A stretch of DNA of 34,015 nucleotides. Source: Phycisphaerales bacterium. GTDB lineage: Bacteria; Planctomycetota; Phycisphaerae; Tepidisphaerales; Tepidisphaeraceae. The stretch covers positions 1 to 34,015 of the forward strand of contig JAQGHM010000287.1 of assembly GCA_028291615.1 (NCBI GenBank), written 5' to 3'. A program made the position numbers and the translations under genes. Each line of letters starts with the position of its first letter. The stretch's first letter is position 1. A model generated the notes under the pieces. That model had not been told where the DNA came from. It made no database searches and saw only the letters and a program-made list of their open reading frames with translations. This document shows, piece by piece, positions 7,769 to 15,302 of the stretch.

Positions 7769-9168
7769 GCCGCACGCTCCCCAATGTTGGCGATTCCGGC
7801 GCGGCGGACCTCCTGCCCTTCCTCTGGCCCGAGGCCGAGCAGCAATCGAGCATCGCCGGAACCGCCTCGTACGCGCTCTTCATCCTCTTGAACGCCACGC
7901 TCTTCGTGCGCCCCGCGGAGATCGTGCCGTCGCTCGAAGGCTGGCCCATCTACGCCGTCGTGGCGACGCTCGCCCTCCTCGTCGCACTGCCCGCCGTCCT
8001 GAACCAACTCAACCTCCGCACGCTGCTCGACCGTCCGATCAGCGCCTGCGTCGTCGGCATGCTGGCGGCCGTGATCATGTCGCACCTCTCCAGCTTTTAC
8101 ATCTGGGGCGCACGCACGGCCGGGCTGGAATTCCTCAAGGTCGTGATCTATTACCTGCTGCTCGTCGGCACGATCGACCGCGTCGAGCGCCTGCGGCAAT
8201 TTCTCGGCTGGCTCGTCGCGCTGGCGATCGTGGTGGCGGGACTGGCCGTGCTGCAATACCACGGCGTGATCGACATTCCCGCCCTCGCCGCCGTCGAACA
8301 GGGGGGTATCGATCCCGAGACCGGCGACGCCACCATCGTCCTCCGCCTGGTCAGCACGGGCATTTTCAACGATCCCAACGACCTCTGCCTGCTGCTCGTG
8401 CTGTCGATCGCCGCCTGCGTTCACGGGCTTGAAGATCGCCGCTGGGGTTCCTGGCGAACGTTCTGGATCGCGCCGCTAGGCCTGTTCGCCTATGCGATGA
8501 CCTTGACGCAGTCTCGCGGCGGCTTCCTCGGCCTGCTCGCCGCCGTCGTCGTCTTCATTTGGGTGCGCAAGGGCTGGCGAAAGGGCCTCCCGCTCGCCGC
8601 GCTCGCGCTCCCGGCCATGTTCTTCCTCTTCGCGGGGCGGCAAACAGAGCTAGATGTCGGCGAGGGCACCGCCCAATCGCGCATCCAGCTCTGGAGCGAA
8701 GGCATCACCCTCTTCCGCCGCGCCCCGGTTTTCGGTTTTGGCTTCGGCACCTTCGCCGAAGAGGTCGGCCAAGTTGCCCACAATTCCTTCGTCCACAGCT
8801 TCGCTGAGCTTGGCTTCTTTGGCGGCACGATCTTCCTCGGCGCGTTCGCGATCAGCTTGCGCACGCTCAAGCGCATCGGCGGCTCGATGACCCGCGCCGC
8901 CGACACCGACCTGGTCCGACTGCGCCCCTACATGATGGCCATCGTCGCCGGCTACGCGGTCGGCATGATCTCGCTCTCCCGCGCCTACGTCGTCCCTACT
9001 TACCTGATCCTTGGCCTGACCGCGGCCTACGTCGAGATCTCGCGGCGTCACGCCGCCCTGATCCTCCCCACAGTCAGTCAGCGCCTCGCGTGGCGCATGA
9101 GCGTATTCGCAGGTGCATTCCTGATCGGCACCTATGCGTTCGTCCGATTGTTCGTTCAGTGGGGTTGA
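7765..9168 (+). CDS. O-antigen ligase/polymerase family membrane protein (Wzy_C-like)
   Basis: A 467-residue, about 11-12-helix membrane protein. The diagnostic Wzy_C features are TQSRGGFLG (248-256) and the large periplasmic loop GFGFGTFAEEVGQVAHN followed by SFVHSFAELGFFGG (about 324-354), where His and Glu of AHNSF...AELG are usual. Proteins of this family either polymerise lipid-linked repeat units or ligate a finished glycan to lipid or protein; the sequence does not decide between them. Its ATG overlaps the preceding TGA by four bases, and GAAGGAG about 10 bases upstream is its ribosome site. It is one of the few proteins in the locus not ending in Ala-Ala (it ends VQWG). The presence of an ABC exporter next door leaves its role open. 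Confidence 0.88.
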   Translation: MSRTLPNVGDSGAADLLPFLWPEAEQQSSIAGTASYALFILLNATLFVRPAEIVPSLEGWPIYAVVATLALLVALPAVLNQLNLRTLLDRPISACVVGMLAAVIMSHLSSFYIWGARTAGLEFLKVVIYYLLLVGTIDRVERLRQFLGWLVALAIVVAGLAVLQYHGVIDIPALAAVEQGGIDPETGDATIVLRLVSTGIFNDPNDLCLLLVLSIAACVHGLEDRRWGSWRTFWIAPLGLFAYAMTLTQSRGGFLGLLAAVVVFIWVRKGWRKGLPLAALALPAMFFLFAGRQTELDVGEGTAQSRIQLWSEGITLFRRAPVFGFGFGTFAEEVGQVAHNSFVHSFAELGFFGGTIFLGAFAISLRTLKRIGGSMTRAADTDLVRLRPYMMAIVAGYAVGMISLSRAYVVPTYLILGLTAAYVEISRRHAALILPTVSQRLAWRMSVFAGAFLIGTYAFVRLFVQWG

Positions 9169-9192
9169 TACAAAGCTTCCGATGAAAGTGTC

Positions 9193-10068
9193 ATGCAACT
9201 GATGCAGGAAACAGCACGAATCGCACCCCCGATCACCGCCGCGCCCGCGCGCCGTGTGACGTTCATCGAGCCCCCGCGCCGCTGGCAATGGGTCAACGTC
9301 GCCGAGCTCTGGCGCTTCCGCGACCTCGCGCTCCAACTCGCCTGGCGCGACATCAAGGTGCGCTACAAGCAGACGCTGCTCGGCGCTGGCTGGGCCATCT
9401 TCCAGCCCGCGATGATGATGCTCGTCTTCGTCGTCTTCTTCCACGGGTCCGGCCATGTTTCCTCCGGCGAACTGCCCTACCCGCTGTTTGTCTACGCCGG
9501 CCTGCTCCCCTGGATCTTCTTCGCCACCGCGATGTCCAGCGCCGCCCAGAGCGTCGTCGGCTCCGAGCGCCTGATCACCAAGATCTACTTCCCGCGCCTG
9601 GCGATCCCGCTCGCCGCCGTCGCCACCGCCGTGGTCGACGCCGCCATGGCCATGGTGCTGCTGGTCGGCATGATGGCCTGGTACCACGTCGCGCCCGGGC
9701 CCGGTCTGCTGATGCTGCCCATCGTCTTCGGCGTCATCGCGCTCACCGCTACAGGCCTTGGCACGCTGCTGGCCGCGTTAAACGTCGCCTACCGCGACGT
9801 CCGATACGTCATCCCGTTCCTCATCCAGATCTGGATGTTCGCCACGCCCAGCATTTATACGCAAACCAGCGCCCTGCCGGACCACGTCCGCTCGCTCGTC
9901 GTCTTCAACCCGATGGTTGGTCTAATCGAAGGCTTCCGCGCCGCCGCGCTGGGCGGACCGATGCCCTGGACCCAGTTAGCGGCCGCATCGACCACCGGCG
10001 TCCTCGCGCTGCTCGTCGGCTGCCTCTACTTCCGGAGGATCGAAGACACCTTCGCCGACACGATCTAA
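9193..10068 (+). CDS. wzm: ABC-2 type polysaccharide export permease (Wzm-like)
   Basis: A 291-residue inner membrane subunit of a polysaccharide ABC exporter. The cytoplasmic N-terminus leads into LAWRDIKVRYKQTLLGAGWAI, the classic TagG/Wzm amphipathic entry, then about six membrane helices including PYPLFVYAGLLPWIFF and RLAIPLAAVATAVVDAAMA; the conserved NVAYRDVRYVIPF and FNPMVGLIEGFR segments near the C-terminus match the ABC2_membrane family. It should move a lipid-linked glycan across the inner membrane with the ATPase encoded 36 bases downstream. The start ATG 9193 lies 24 bases after the Wzy-like gene; ATG 9202 is possible. The region after VVFFHG looks a few residues shorter than the usual GRLAG-type loop. 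Confidence 0.92.
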   Translation: MQLMQETARIAPPITAAPARRVTFIEPPRRWQWVNVAELWRFRDLALQLAWRDIKVRYKQTLLGAGWAIFQPAMMMLVFVVFFHGSGHVSSGELPYPLFVYAGLLPWIFFATAMSSAAQSVVGSERLITKIYFPRLAIPLAAVATAVVDAAMAMVLLVGMMAWYHVAPGPGLLMLPIVFGVIALTATGLGTLLAALNVAYRDVRYVIPFLIQIWMFATPSIYTQTSALPDHVRSLVVFNPMVGLIEGFRAAALGGPMPWTQLAAASTTGVLALLVGCLYFRRIEDTFADTI

Positions 10069-10104
10069 ACGCCGCTTGAAAAAAGTATCCGGGATCGCCC
10101 AACC

Positions 10105-11415
10105 ATGCCCCCCGCCATCCAAGTCGAAAACCTCAGCAAATGCTATCGCGTCAACCACGCGGTCGCGCGCCCCGCCTATCGCACGCTGCGCGAAAGTCTC
10201 ACCGGCGCACTGGCGAGCTCGGTGCAACGCCTCCGAAAAGGACTGAAGACCACCCGCCACGAACCCTTCTGGGCCCTCGACGACCTCAGCTTCGAAGTCC
10301 AGCCCGGCGAGGTCCTCGGCGTCATCGGCCGCAACGGCAGCGGCAAGAGCACGCTCCTCAAGATCCTCTCGCGCATCACCAAGCCCACCACCGGCCGCGC
10401 CCGCATCGACGGCCGCGTCGGCAGCCTCCTCGAGGTCGGCACCGGCTTTCACCCCGAGCTTAGCGGCCGCGAAAACATCTTCCTCAACGGCAGCATCCTG
10501 GGCATGAGCCGCCCCGAGATCCGCCGCAAGTTCGACGAGATCGTCGCCTTTGCCGAGGTCGAGCAGTTCCTCGACATGCCCGTCAAGCGATATTCCAGCG
10601 GCATGTACGTCCGCCTCGCGTTCAGCGTCGCCGCCCACCTGGAGCCCGAGATCCTGATCGTCGACGAGGTGCTCGCGGTCGGCGACGCCGCCTACCAGCG
10701 CCGCTGCATCGACCGCATGTCCGCCCTGGCGGCCGAAGGGCGCACCGTCCTCTTCGTCAGCCACAACATGGACGTCATCCCGCGCCTCTGCAGCCGCGCG
10801 CTCTTTCTCGAAAAGGGACGCAAGGTCGCCGAAGGCCCCGCCGCCGACGTCCTGCGCCGCTACATGGGCCGTCAAACCGCCGACGCGCCCGACGCTGAAA
10901 ATCTCACCGGCAAGGTTCACATCGGCGACGGCCGCGCGCAATTCACCCGCATCAGTCACGTCGATGCCGACGGCAAGCCGATGCCGGTCCACGCCTGCGG
11001 CGATGACCTGATCCTCCGCCTCGAAATCCGCTCCGACCGCGACATCCGCGACGTCGCGCTCTCGGTCGTTATCCAGACGCTGCAGGGCGCGCGCCTCATC
11101 AGCAGTTGGACGCGCGAGGTCGATTACCGTGTCGATCTGTTCAAGGGCGTGCAGATTTACCAATGCCATTTCCAGCGGGTGCGGCTGCGTCCCGGCCGCC
11201 GCGTCTACGTCCAGCTCGCCATGGCCACCCACAACCTGATCGATTGCGTCGAGGACGCGCAGGTGATCGAAGTCACCGACAACTGGGAAACCCGCACCCT
11301 TTCCACCGAATCGACCCAGGGCGCGGTCGTGTGCGGCTACGAATGGTCCAAGATCGCCAAGCCACAGGCGCAGCACGCCGACCCCTGCCTCGACCAAACC
11401 GTGGGTCAGCCATGA
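10105..11415 (+). CDS. wzt: Polysaccharide ABC transporter ATPase with carbohydrate-binding C-terminus (Wzt-like)
   Basis: A 436-residue ATPase that powers the Wzm-like permease. The nucleotide-binding domain (about 1-255) shows Walker A GRNGSGKS (75-82), TGFHPELSGREN after the Q-loop region, signature RYSSGMYVRLAFSVA (162-176), Walker B ILIVDEVLAVGD (183-194) and switch H220. A C-terminal domain (about 268-430) has the beta-sandwich character of Wzt_C, which in O9a/O8-type systems recognises the modified non-reducing end of the polymer before export. This implies that the glycan here carries a terminal modification or at least is recognised by sequence. The stop overlaps the next gene's ATG by four bases (ATGA at 11412). 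Confidence 0.93.
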   Translation: MPPAIQVENLSKCYRVNHAVARPAYRTLRESLTGALASSVQRLRKGLKTTRHEPFWALDDLSFEVQPGEVLGVIGRNGSGKSTLLKILSRITKPTTGRARIDGRVGSLLEVGTGFHPELSGRENIFLNGSILGMSRPEIRRKFDEIVAFAEVEQFLDMPVKRYSSGMYVRLAFSVAAHLEPEILIVDEVLAVGDAAYQRRCIDRMSALAAEGRTVLFVSHNMDVIPRLCSRALFLEKGRKVAEGPAADVLRRYMGRQTADAPDAENLTGKVHIGDGRAQFTRISHVDADGKPMPVHACGDDLILRLEIRSDRDIRDVALSVVIQTLQGARLISSWTREVDYRVDLFKGVQIYQCHFQRVRLRPGRRVYVQLAMATHNLIDCVEDAQVIEVTDNWETRTLSTESTQGAVVCGYEWSKIAKPQAQHADPCLDQTVGQP

Positions 11416-12653
11416 TGTTGCGCCCCCGACCCAGAATCGGGATCTACGAATCCTCGGCCGGGCCGAGCGGTTCGTCGCGCTACGTCGAATCCATTCTCTC
11501 CGCCATCGACACCGACGAATTCGACGTCATCCTCTTTTGTCGCGCGGGCGGTCCTTACGCCCCCCGGCATGGCCTAACACTCGAAGAAGTGATGCCACAA
11601 GCCCGTCTCCGCGTTGCCCAACCCGCGCCCGCACCGCTGTCGAAACGCCCTTGGCGCGCCGTCACTCCCGCGTGGCTAAAACTCTGGAGCGGCTTCGGTC
11701 AGGAAAGCCTCCGCCTCGCCGCCGCATTCCGCCGCCGTCCGGTCGACCTGCTCCACACCAACAACGCCGGCTGCGAAGAATCCGGCGTCGCCGGTCGCAT
11801 CGCCGGCATCCCGCGCGTGCTGGGCACGTTCCACATCGACTCGCGCGTAGACGTCGCGCAGCGGCGAAACGGCCTGCGCTATCGCACCCTCGAATTCGTC
11901 AGCAACCAGTGTCTCCATGCCGCGATCGCCGTCAGCGACGCGACCGGCCGCGAGTGGATCCGCCGAACCCGCCTCGCGCCGCGCAGAGTCGTCACCATCC
12001 GCAATGGCATCAACGCCGGCAAGTCCGTCCGAAGCATCGATCAAACCGCAGCGCGCCAGAAACTCGGACTGCCCATCGGCGATGCGCTGATCATCGGCGG
12101 CGTAGGTCGCCTCGATGCCGTGAAAGGTTTCGACGTCCTCCTGAACGCAGCCGCGTCATTAGCCGCCGATTACCCCAACCTCGCCATCGCCCTGGCCGGC
12201 GACGGCCCGCTCCGCCAACCCCTCGAACAACAAGCCGAGCGCCTTGGCATCGCCAACCGCGTCCACTTCCTCGGCTTCCGCCAGAACATTACAGAGGTCT
12301 ACGAAGCCCTCGACATCTTCGCAATGCCCTCGCGCTGCGAAGCGCTCCCGTATGCGCTCCTCGAAGCCATGACCGCCGAGTTGCCCGCCGTCGCCTCGAA
12401 CGTCGGTGGAGTCCCCGAAGTCGTCGCCCCCGGCGAGACCGGATTCCTTACCCCCGTCGAGGATCATCGCGCACTCGCAGCCGCGCTCAAGACACTGCTC
12501 GACAATCCAACCCTGCGCCAGCAAATGGGCCGCGCCGCCCACCATCGCGTAGTCCACCATTTCAGCGAGCAGGAGATGGTCGCCCACACCATCGAACTCT
12601 ACCGGCGCTTGCTAACCGGCGCCCGCGCAACCTCAACAAGGATCGCCGCATGA
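11412..12653 (+). CDS. Family 4 glycosyltransferase
   Basis: A 413-residue GT-B retaining glycosyltransferase. The N-terminal domain has RIGIYESSAGPSGSSRYVES, LLHTNNAGCEESG and GTFHIDSRVD; the C-terminal Glycos_transf_1 domain begins about 210 with IGGVGRLDAVKGFDVLLNAA, then LAGDGPLR, HFLGFRQNITEVYEALDIFAMPS and the nucleotide-sugar E-x7-E site in RCEALPYALLEAM, followed by AVASNVGGVPEVV. No membrane segments. The frame is open far upstream, but ATG 11412 overlapping the Wzt stop is the sensible start (ATG 11415 is next in another frame). It ends RIAA, and its TGA overlaps the next ATG. Confidence 0.9.
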   Translation: MMLRPRPRIGIYESSAGPSGSSRYVESILSAIDTDEFDVILFCRAGGPYAPRHGLTLEEVMPQARLRVAQPAPAPLSKRPWRAVTPAWLKLWSGFGQESLRLAAAFRRRPVDLLHTNNAGCEESGVAGRIAGIPRVLGTFHIDSRVDVAQRRNGLRYRTLEFVSNQCLHAAIAVSDATGREWIRRTRLAPRRVVTIRNGINAGKSVRSIDQTAARQKLGLPIGDALIIGGVGRLDAVKGFDVLLNAAASLAADYPNLAIALAGDGPLRQPLEQQAERLGIANRVHFLGFRQNITEVYEALDIFAMPSRCEALPYALLEAMTAELPAVASNVGGVPEVVAPGETGFLTPVEDHRALAAALKTLLDNPTLRQQMGRAAHHRVVHHFSEQEMVAHTIELYRRLLTGARATSTRIAA

Positions 12654-13183
12654 TCCCCTCCTTCAAGCACGCCGGGGCAGAGCGTCGGGAGCTACGCGAC
12701 CAAAGCGCCGCCCCGGATTCTTCAGATCCGCAGAGCACCGCCCCGGATTCTCCCGATCCGTCAAACAAATCCCCGCGCACCCACCTCCCCGGACTCGACC
12801 GCCTCCGCGGCCTCGCGATCCTCATGGTCATGATCCTCCACTTCAGTGGCGGAATCGCGCGTCGGATCTTTGCCGGGCGGACCCTGGGCTTCTTCGGGAA
12901 ATACAGCTACGGCCTCTACGTCTTCCACTGCGCCCTCGAGCCGACGTTCCGCCACTTCTTTTCCGTCTACCTGCTGATCGACCGCGTCTTTCACCACTAC
13001 TGGCCGCCCCGCTTCGCATACATGACGATTTCAATGGGGATCTCGATCGCTGCCGCGTGGGCGAGCTGGCACCTCTACGAGAAGCAGTTCCTGAAGCTGA
13101 AGCGGTTCTTCGAATCCAGGCCGGCGCGTGAGGCGCAACCGGCAGCGCCGCCGGCGCAAGTCGAATTCTTGAAGGCAGCATGA
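12650..13183 (+). CDS. Acyltransferase 3 (OafA/YrhL-like) with an internal deletion
   Basis: A 177-residue protein made of the two ends of an acyltransferase-3 membrane protein, a family normally about 350 residues long. Residues 46-66 are the N-terminal signature LPGLDRLRGLAILMVMILHF, including the R-x10-H motif. Within about ten residues it jumps to the C-terminal signature GFFGKYSYGLYVFH (80-93) and the last helix (about 124-142, ending LYEKQFLKLKRFF). Helices 2 to about 8, some 150-200 residues, are absent although the frame is intact. It is unlikely to be a working O-acetyltransferase by itself. Both ends keep the four-base start/stop overlaps of the operon (12650 and 13180), so translational coupling is preserved. 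The N-terminal 45 residues hold a tandem repeat. It ends FLKAA. Confidence 0.8.
   Translation: MIPSFKHAGAERRELRDQSAAPDSSDPQSTAPDSPDPSNKSPRTHLPGLDRLRGLAILMVMILHFSGGIARRIFAGRTLGFFGKYSYGLYVFHCALEPTFRHFFSVYLLIDRVFHHYWPPRFAYMTISMGISIAAAWASWHLYEKQFLKLKRFFESRPAREAQPAAPPAQVEFLKAA
12701..12760 (+). repeat. Two-copy 30-base tandem repeat
   Basis: Bases 12701-12730 and 12731-12760 match at 26 of 30 positions by eye and encode QSAAPDSSDP and QSTAPDSPDP in the linker before the first helix of the deleted acyltransferase. The unit is ten codons, so the reading frame is kept. Confidence 0.75.
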
Positions 13184-14346
13184 AGATCGTCGTCGCATCC
13201 AGCGGGCTGGGTCATGTCGCGCGCGGCGTCGAAGCGTGGGCGGCGGACCTCGGCGGCGCCCTGGCGGCGCGCGGGATGGACGTCACCGTCTGCAAAGGAG
13301 GCGGCCGCGCCGAGGCGGCGCATGAGCGCGTGATCGACTGCTGGCAACGCGGGGGGAATCGAACCGGGCAACTGCTCCGCTGGTTGCCCAAACGCTTCAC
13401 CTGGCGCTTGGGGCTTGCCTCCGGCTACGGCGTCGAACAGACGACCTTCGCATTGCGGCTGGTGGATCATTTGCGGCGTGAATCAGTCGATCTCCTGCAC
13501 GTCCAGGACCCGCAAGTGGCGCTAATCGTGCAGCGGGCGCAAAGCCTTGGGCTGCTGCGCACGCGCACGATCCTCGCCCACGGCACGGAAGAACCGACAT
13601 CCTTCCTTCGCAAAATCATCTACCTGCAACACCTGGCCCCATGGCACTTGGAGGAATCACGCAAGGCCGGCGCATGGAAGGACACCTGGCGGGCGATCCC
13701 CAACTTCATCGACACGAATCTTTACCGCCCCGGCCGCGCACTCGCACTTCGCGCCGAATTGGGAATCCCCGCCGACGCGCTGGTCCTCCTCAGCGTCGCG
13801 GCGATCAAACGACACCATAAACGGATCGACTACCTGCTCGAAGAATTCAATCGATTGCGTCAAAGGTCACCACAACTGCCCGCGTGGCTGATCGTGGCAG
13901 GGGGGTGGGAATCGGGAACGGACGAACTGGTAGAAGCAGGCAAGCGCCTCCTGGGCGACCGCGTGCGGTTCCTCGTCCGCTTCCCGCGCCAGCGCATGCC
14001 CGAGCTCTACCGCGCCGCCGACGCGTTCACGCTCTGCAGCCTCAAGGAGATGATGCCGATCGCACTGCTCGAAGCGATGGCCAGCGGTCTGCCCTGCATC
14101 GTCAACCGTCATCCGGTGCTGGAGTGGATGAGCGGTCCCGGCGGTGAGGCGATTGAGATGGCAACCCCCGGCGCACTGGCGGGCAGGCTTGAACGGCTCT
14201 TCGCGGACCGCCCGCGGCGCCAGGCGTTGGCCAAAGGAGGTCGAACGCATTGTGAGCAAAACTTCACGGTCGATCAGGTTGTGAACGACATTTGCGCATA
14301 TTACCGCTTTGTGCTCGGGGCGACGGCCCTGCGGCGGGCGGCATGA
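13180..14346 (+). CDS. Family 4 glycosyltransferase
   Basis: A 388-residue GT-B protein. The N-terminal domain opens MKIVVASSGLGHVARGVEAW with the glycine-rich loop of GT4 enzymes and includes LLHVQDPQVALIVQRAQ. The C-terminal domain has IPADALVLLSVAAIKRHHKR (the Lys/Arg donor-binding region), WLIVAGGWESGTDELVEAG, and TLCSLKEMMPIALLEAMASG with Glu pair E-x7-E, followed by LPCIVNRHPVLEWM instead of the common VGGxPE. That change suggests a diverged donor loop. Starts with a four-base overlap (ATGA 13180-13183) and its own TGA overlaps the next ATG at 14343. Wobble positions are less C-biased than in the preceding genes. Ends RRAA. Sugar specificity is unknown. Confidence 0.88.
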   Translation: MKIVVASSGLGHVARGVEAWAADLGGALAARGMDVTVCKGGGRAEAAHERVIDCWQRGGNRTGQLLRWLPKRFTWRLGLASGYGVEQTTFALRLVDHLRRESVDLLHVQDPQVALIVQRAQSLGLLRTRTILAHGTEEPTSFLRKIIYLQHLAPWHLEESRKAGAWKDTWRAIPNFIDTNLYRPGRALALRAELGIPADALVLLSVAAIKRHHKRIDYLLEEFNRLRQRSPQLPAWLIVAGGWESGTDELVEAGKRLLGDRVRFLVRFPRQRMPELYRAADAFTLCSLKEMMPIALLEAMASGLPCIVNRHPVLEWMSGPGGEAIEMATPGALAGRLERLFADRPRRQALAKGGRTHCEQNFTVDQVVNDICAYYRFVLGATALRRAA

Positions 14347-15266
14347 ACACGATGAGCATGCCAACCATCAGCGTCATCATCCCGACTTTCAACAGCGCCG
14401 CATTAATCACATCAGCGGTCGAGAGCGCACTCGCGCAAACTGTGCCGCCAGCGGAAATCCTCGTCATCGACGACGGCTCAACCGACAATACGCGGGAACG
14501 TTTGTCGCTCTACGGCATTCGCATTCGGTATCTGTACCAGCCGAACCGCGGCGTGGCCGCGGCCCGTAACCTTGGATTGAAAGAAGCCACCGGCGAATTC
14601 ATCGCCTTCCTGGACGCCGACGACGTCTGGCACCCGAGAAAACTCCAGCGGCAGCTCGCTGCCATGGCCGCAAACCCCGACATCAGCCTTTTAGCCACGT
14701 CAACGTCTAATTGGCCCAACGACCCGCCCGTCGACCCACCTGCCGCAGGCGCCATCCATCGGATGACGTGGCAAAAGCTGGCCGTGAAAAACCATCTCGT
14801 CACCTCCTCGATCATCGTCCGGCGAGCAGCCTTGGCGCAGGTTGGCGATTTCGACACCGCGCTCCACGGACCCGAGGATCATGACCTCTGGTTGCGAATC
14901 GCAGAGACAGCCGCCGTGGCCATCCTCGAGGCGCCCCTGACCGGTTACCGCGACACCCCGGGCAGCCTAAGCAGACAGGCCCAGACCATGCGGGCAGGCA
15001 TGCGGCAAATCCTGCGCAAGTTGGATCAGCGGGGCGTCTGGGGGAATCAGCGGTGGCTGCGCCGCAAAGCCTACGGCTATTGCGACTATTCCTGCGCCTA
15101 CATGGCCGGCGCTGCAGGGTTGCCGGCGCAGGCGTTGGGGGACCTGGCGCGATCGATATTCTGGTATCCGCTGCCGTATCACCGGTCGGAGGTCCGTTTT
15201 CCTCTCGCGCGATTGCGGATGTTGCCGATGAACCTTGCGCGGTTGTTGCGCCTGCGGCGCAATTAG
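14343..15266 (+). CDS. Family 2 (GT-A) glycosyltransferase
   Basis: A 307-residue soluble GT2. The GT-A domain shows ISVIIPTFNSAALI, ILVIDDGSTDNT, YLYQPNRGVAAARNLGLKEA and the metal-binding FLDADDVWHPRKLQRQ, then a GPEDHDLWLRI acceptor/catalytic segment (Glu-Asp). The remaining C-terminal 90 residues are helical and rich in Arg, without membrane segments. The start ATG 14343 overlaps the previous TGA by four bases; ATG 14352 and 14358 are close alternatives. It is the last gene of the first block: 36 noncoding bases with a perfect palindrome follow. It ends LRRN, not Ala-Ala. Confidence 0.9.
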   Translation: MNTMSMPTISVIIPTFNSAALITSAVESALAQTVPPAEILVIDDGSTDNTRERLSLYGIRIRYLYQPNRGVAAARNLGLKEATGEFIAFLDADDVWHPRKLQRQLAAMAANPDISLLATSTSNWPNDPPVDPPAAGAIHRMTWQKLAVKNHLVTSSIIVRRAALAQVGDFDTALHGPEDHDLWLRIAETAAVAILEAPLTGYRDTPGSLSRQAQTMRAGMRQILRKLDQRGVWGNQRWLRRKAYGYCDYSCAYMAGAAGLPAQALGDLARSIFWYPLPYHRSEVRFPLARLRMLPMNLARLLRLRRN

Positions 15267-15267
15267 T

Positions 15268-15285
15268 GCGCCGTCCGGACGGCGC
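15268..15285. repeat. Perfect 18-bp palindrome between the two gene blocks
   Basis: GCGCCGTCCGGACGGCGC is exactly self-complementary and lies one base after the stop of the upstream GT2 gene. As RNA it could form a 7-bp stem with a CCGG loop. No U tract follows, so it is not a clear intrinsic terminator; it could be a weak terminator, an mRNA end stabiliser, a REP-like element or a protein site. Confidence 0.6.
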
Positions 15286-15302
15286 GACGTAGGAACGCGC
15301 CT

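Noticed and set aside
11537..13183. A 548-codon frame suggesting that the acyltransferase has a long N-terminal extension
   Set aside because: The part before 12650 is an Arg/Pro-rich shadow of the GT4 gene in another frame. ATG 12650 with a four-base overlap fits the operon's style.
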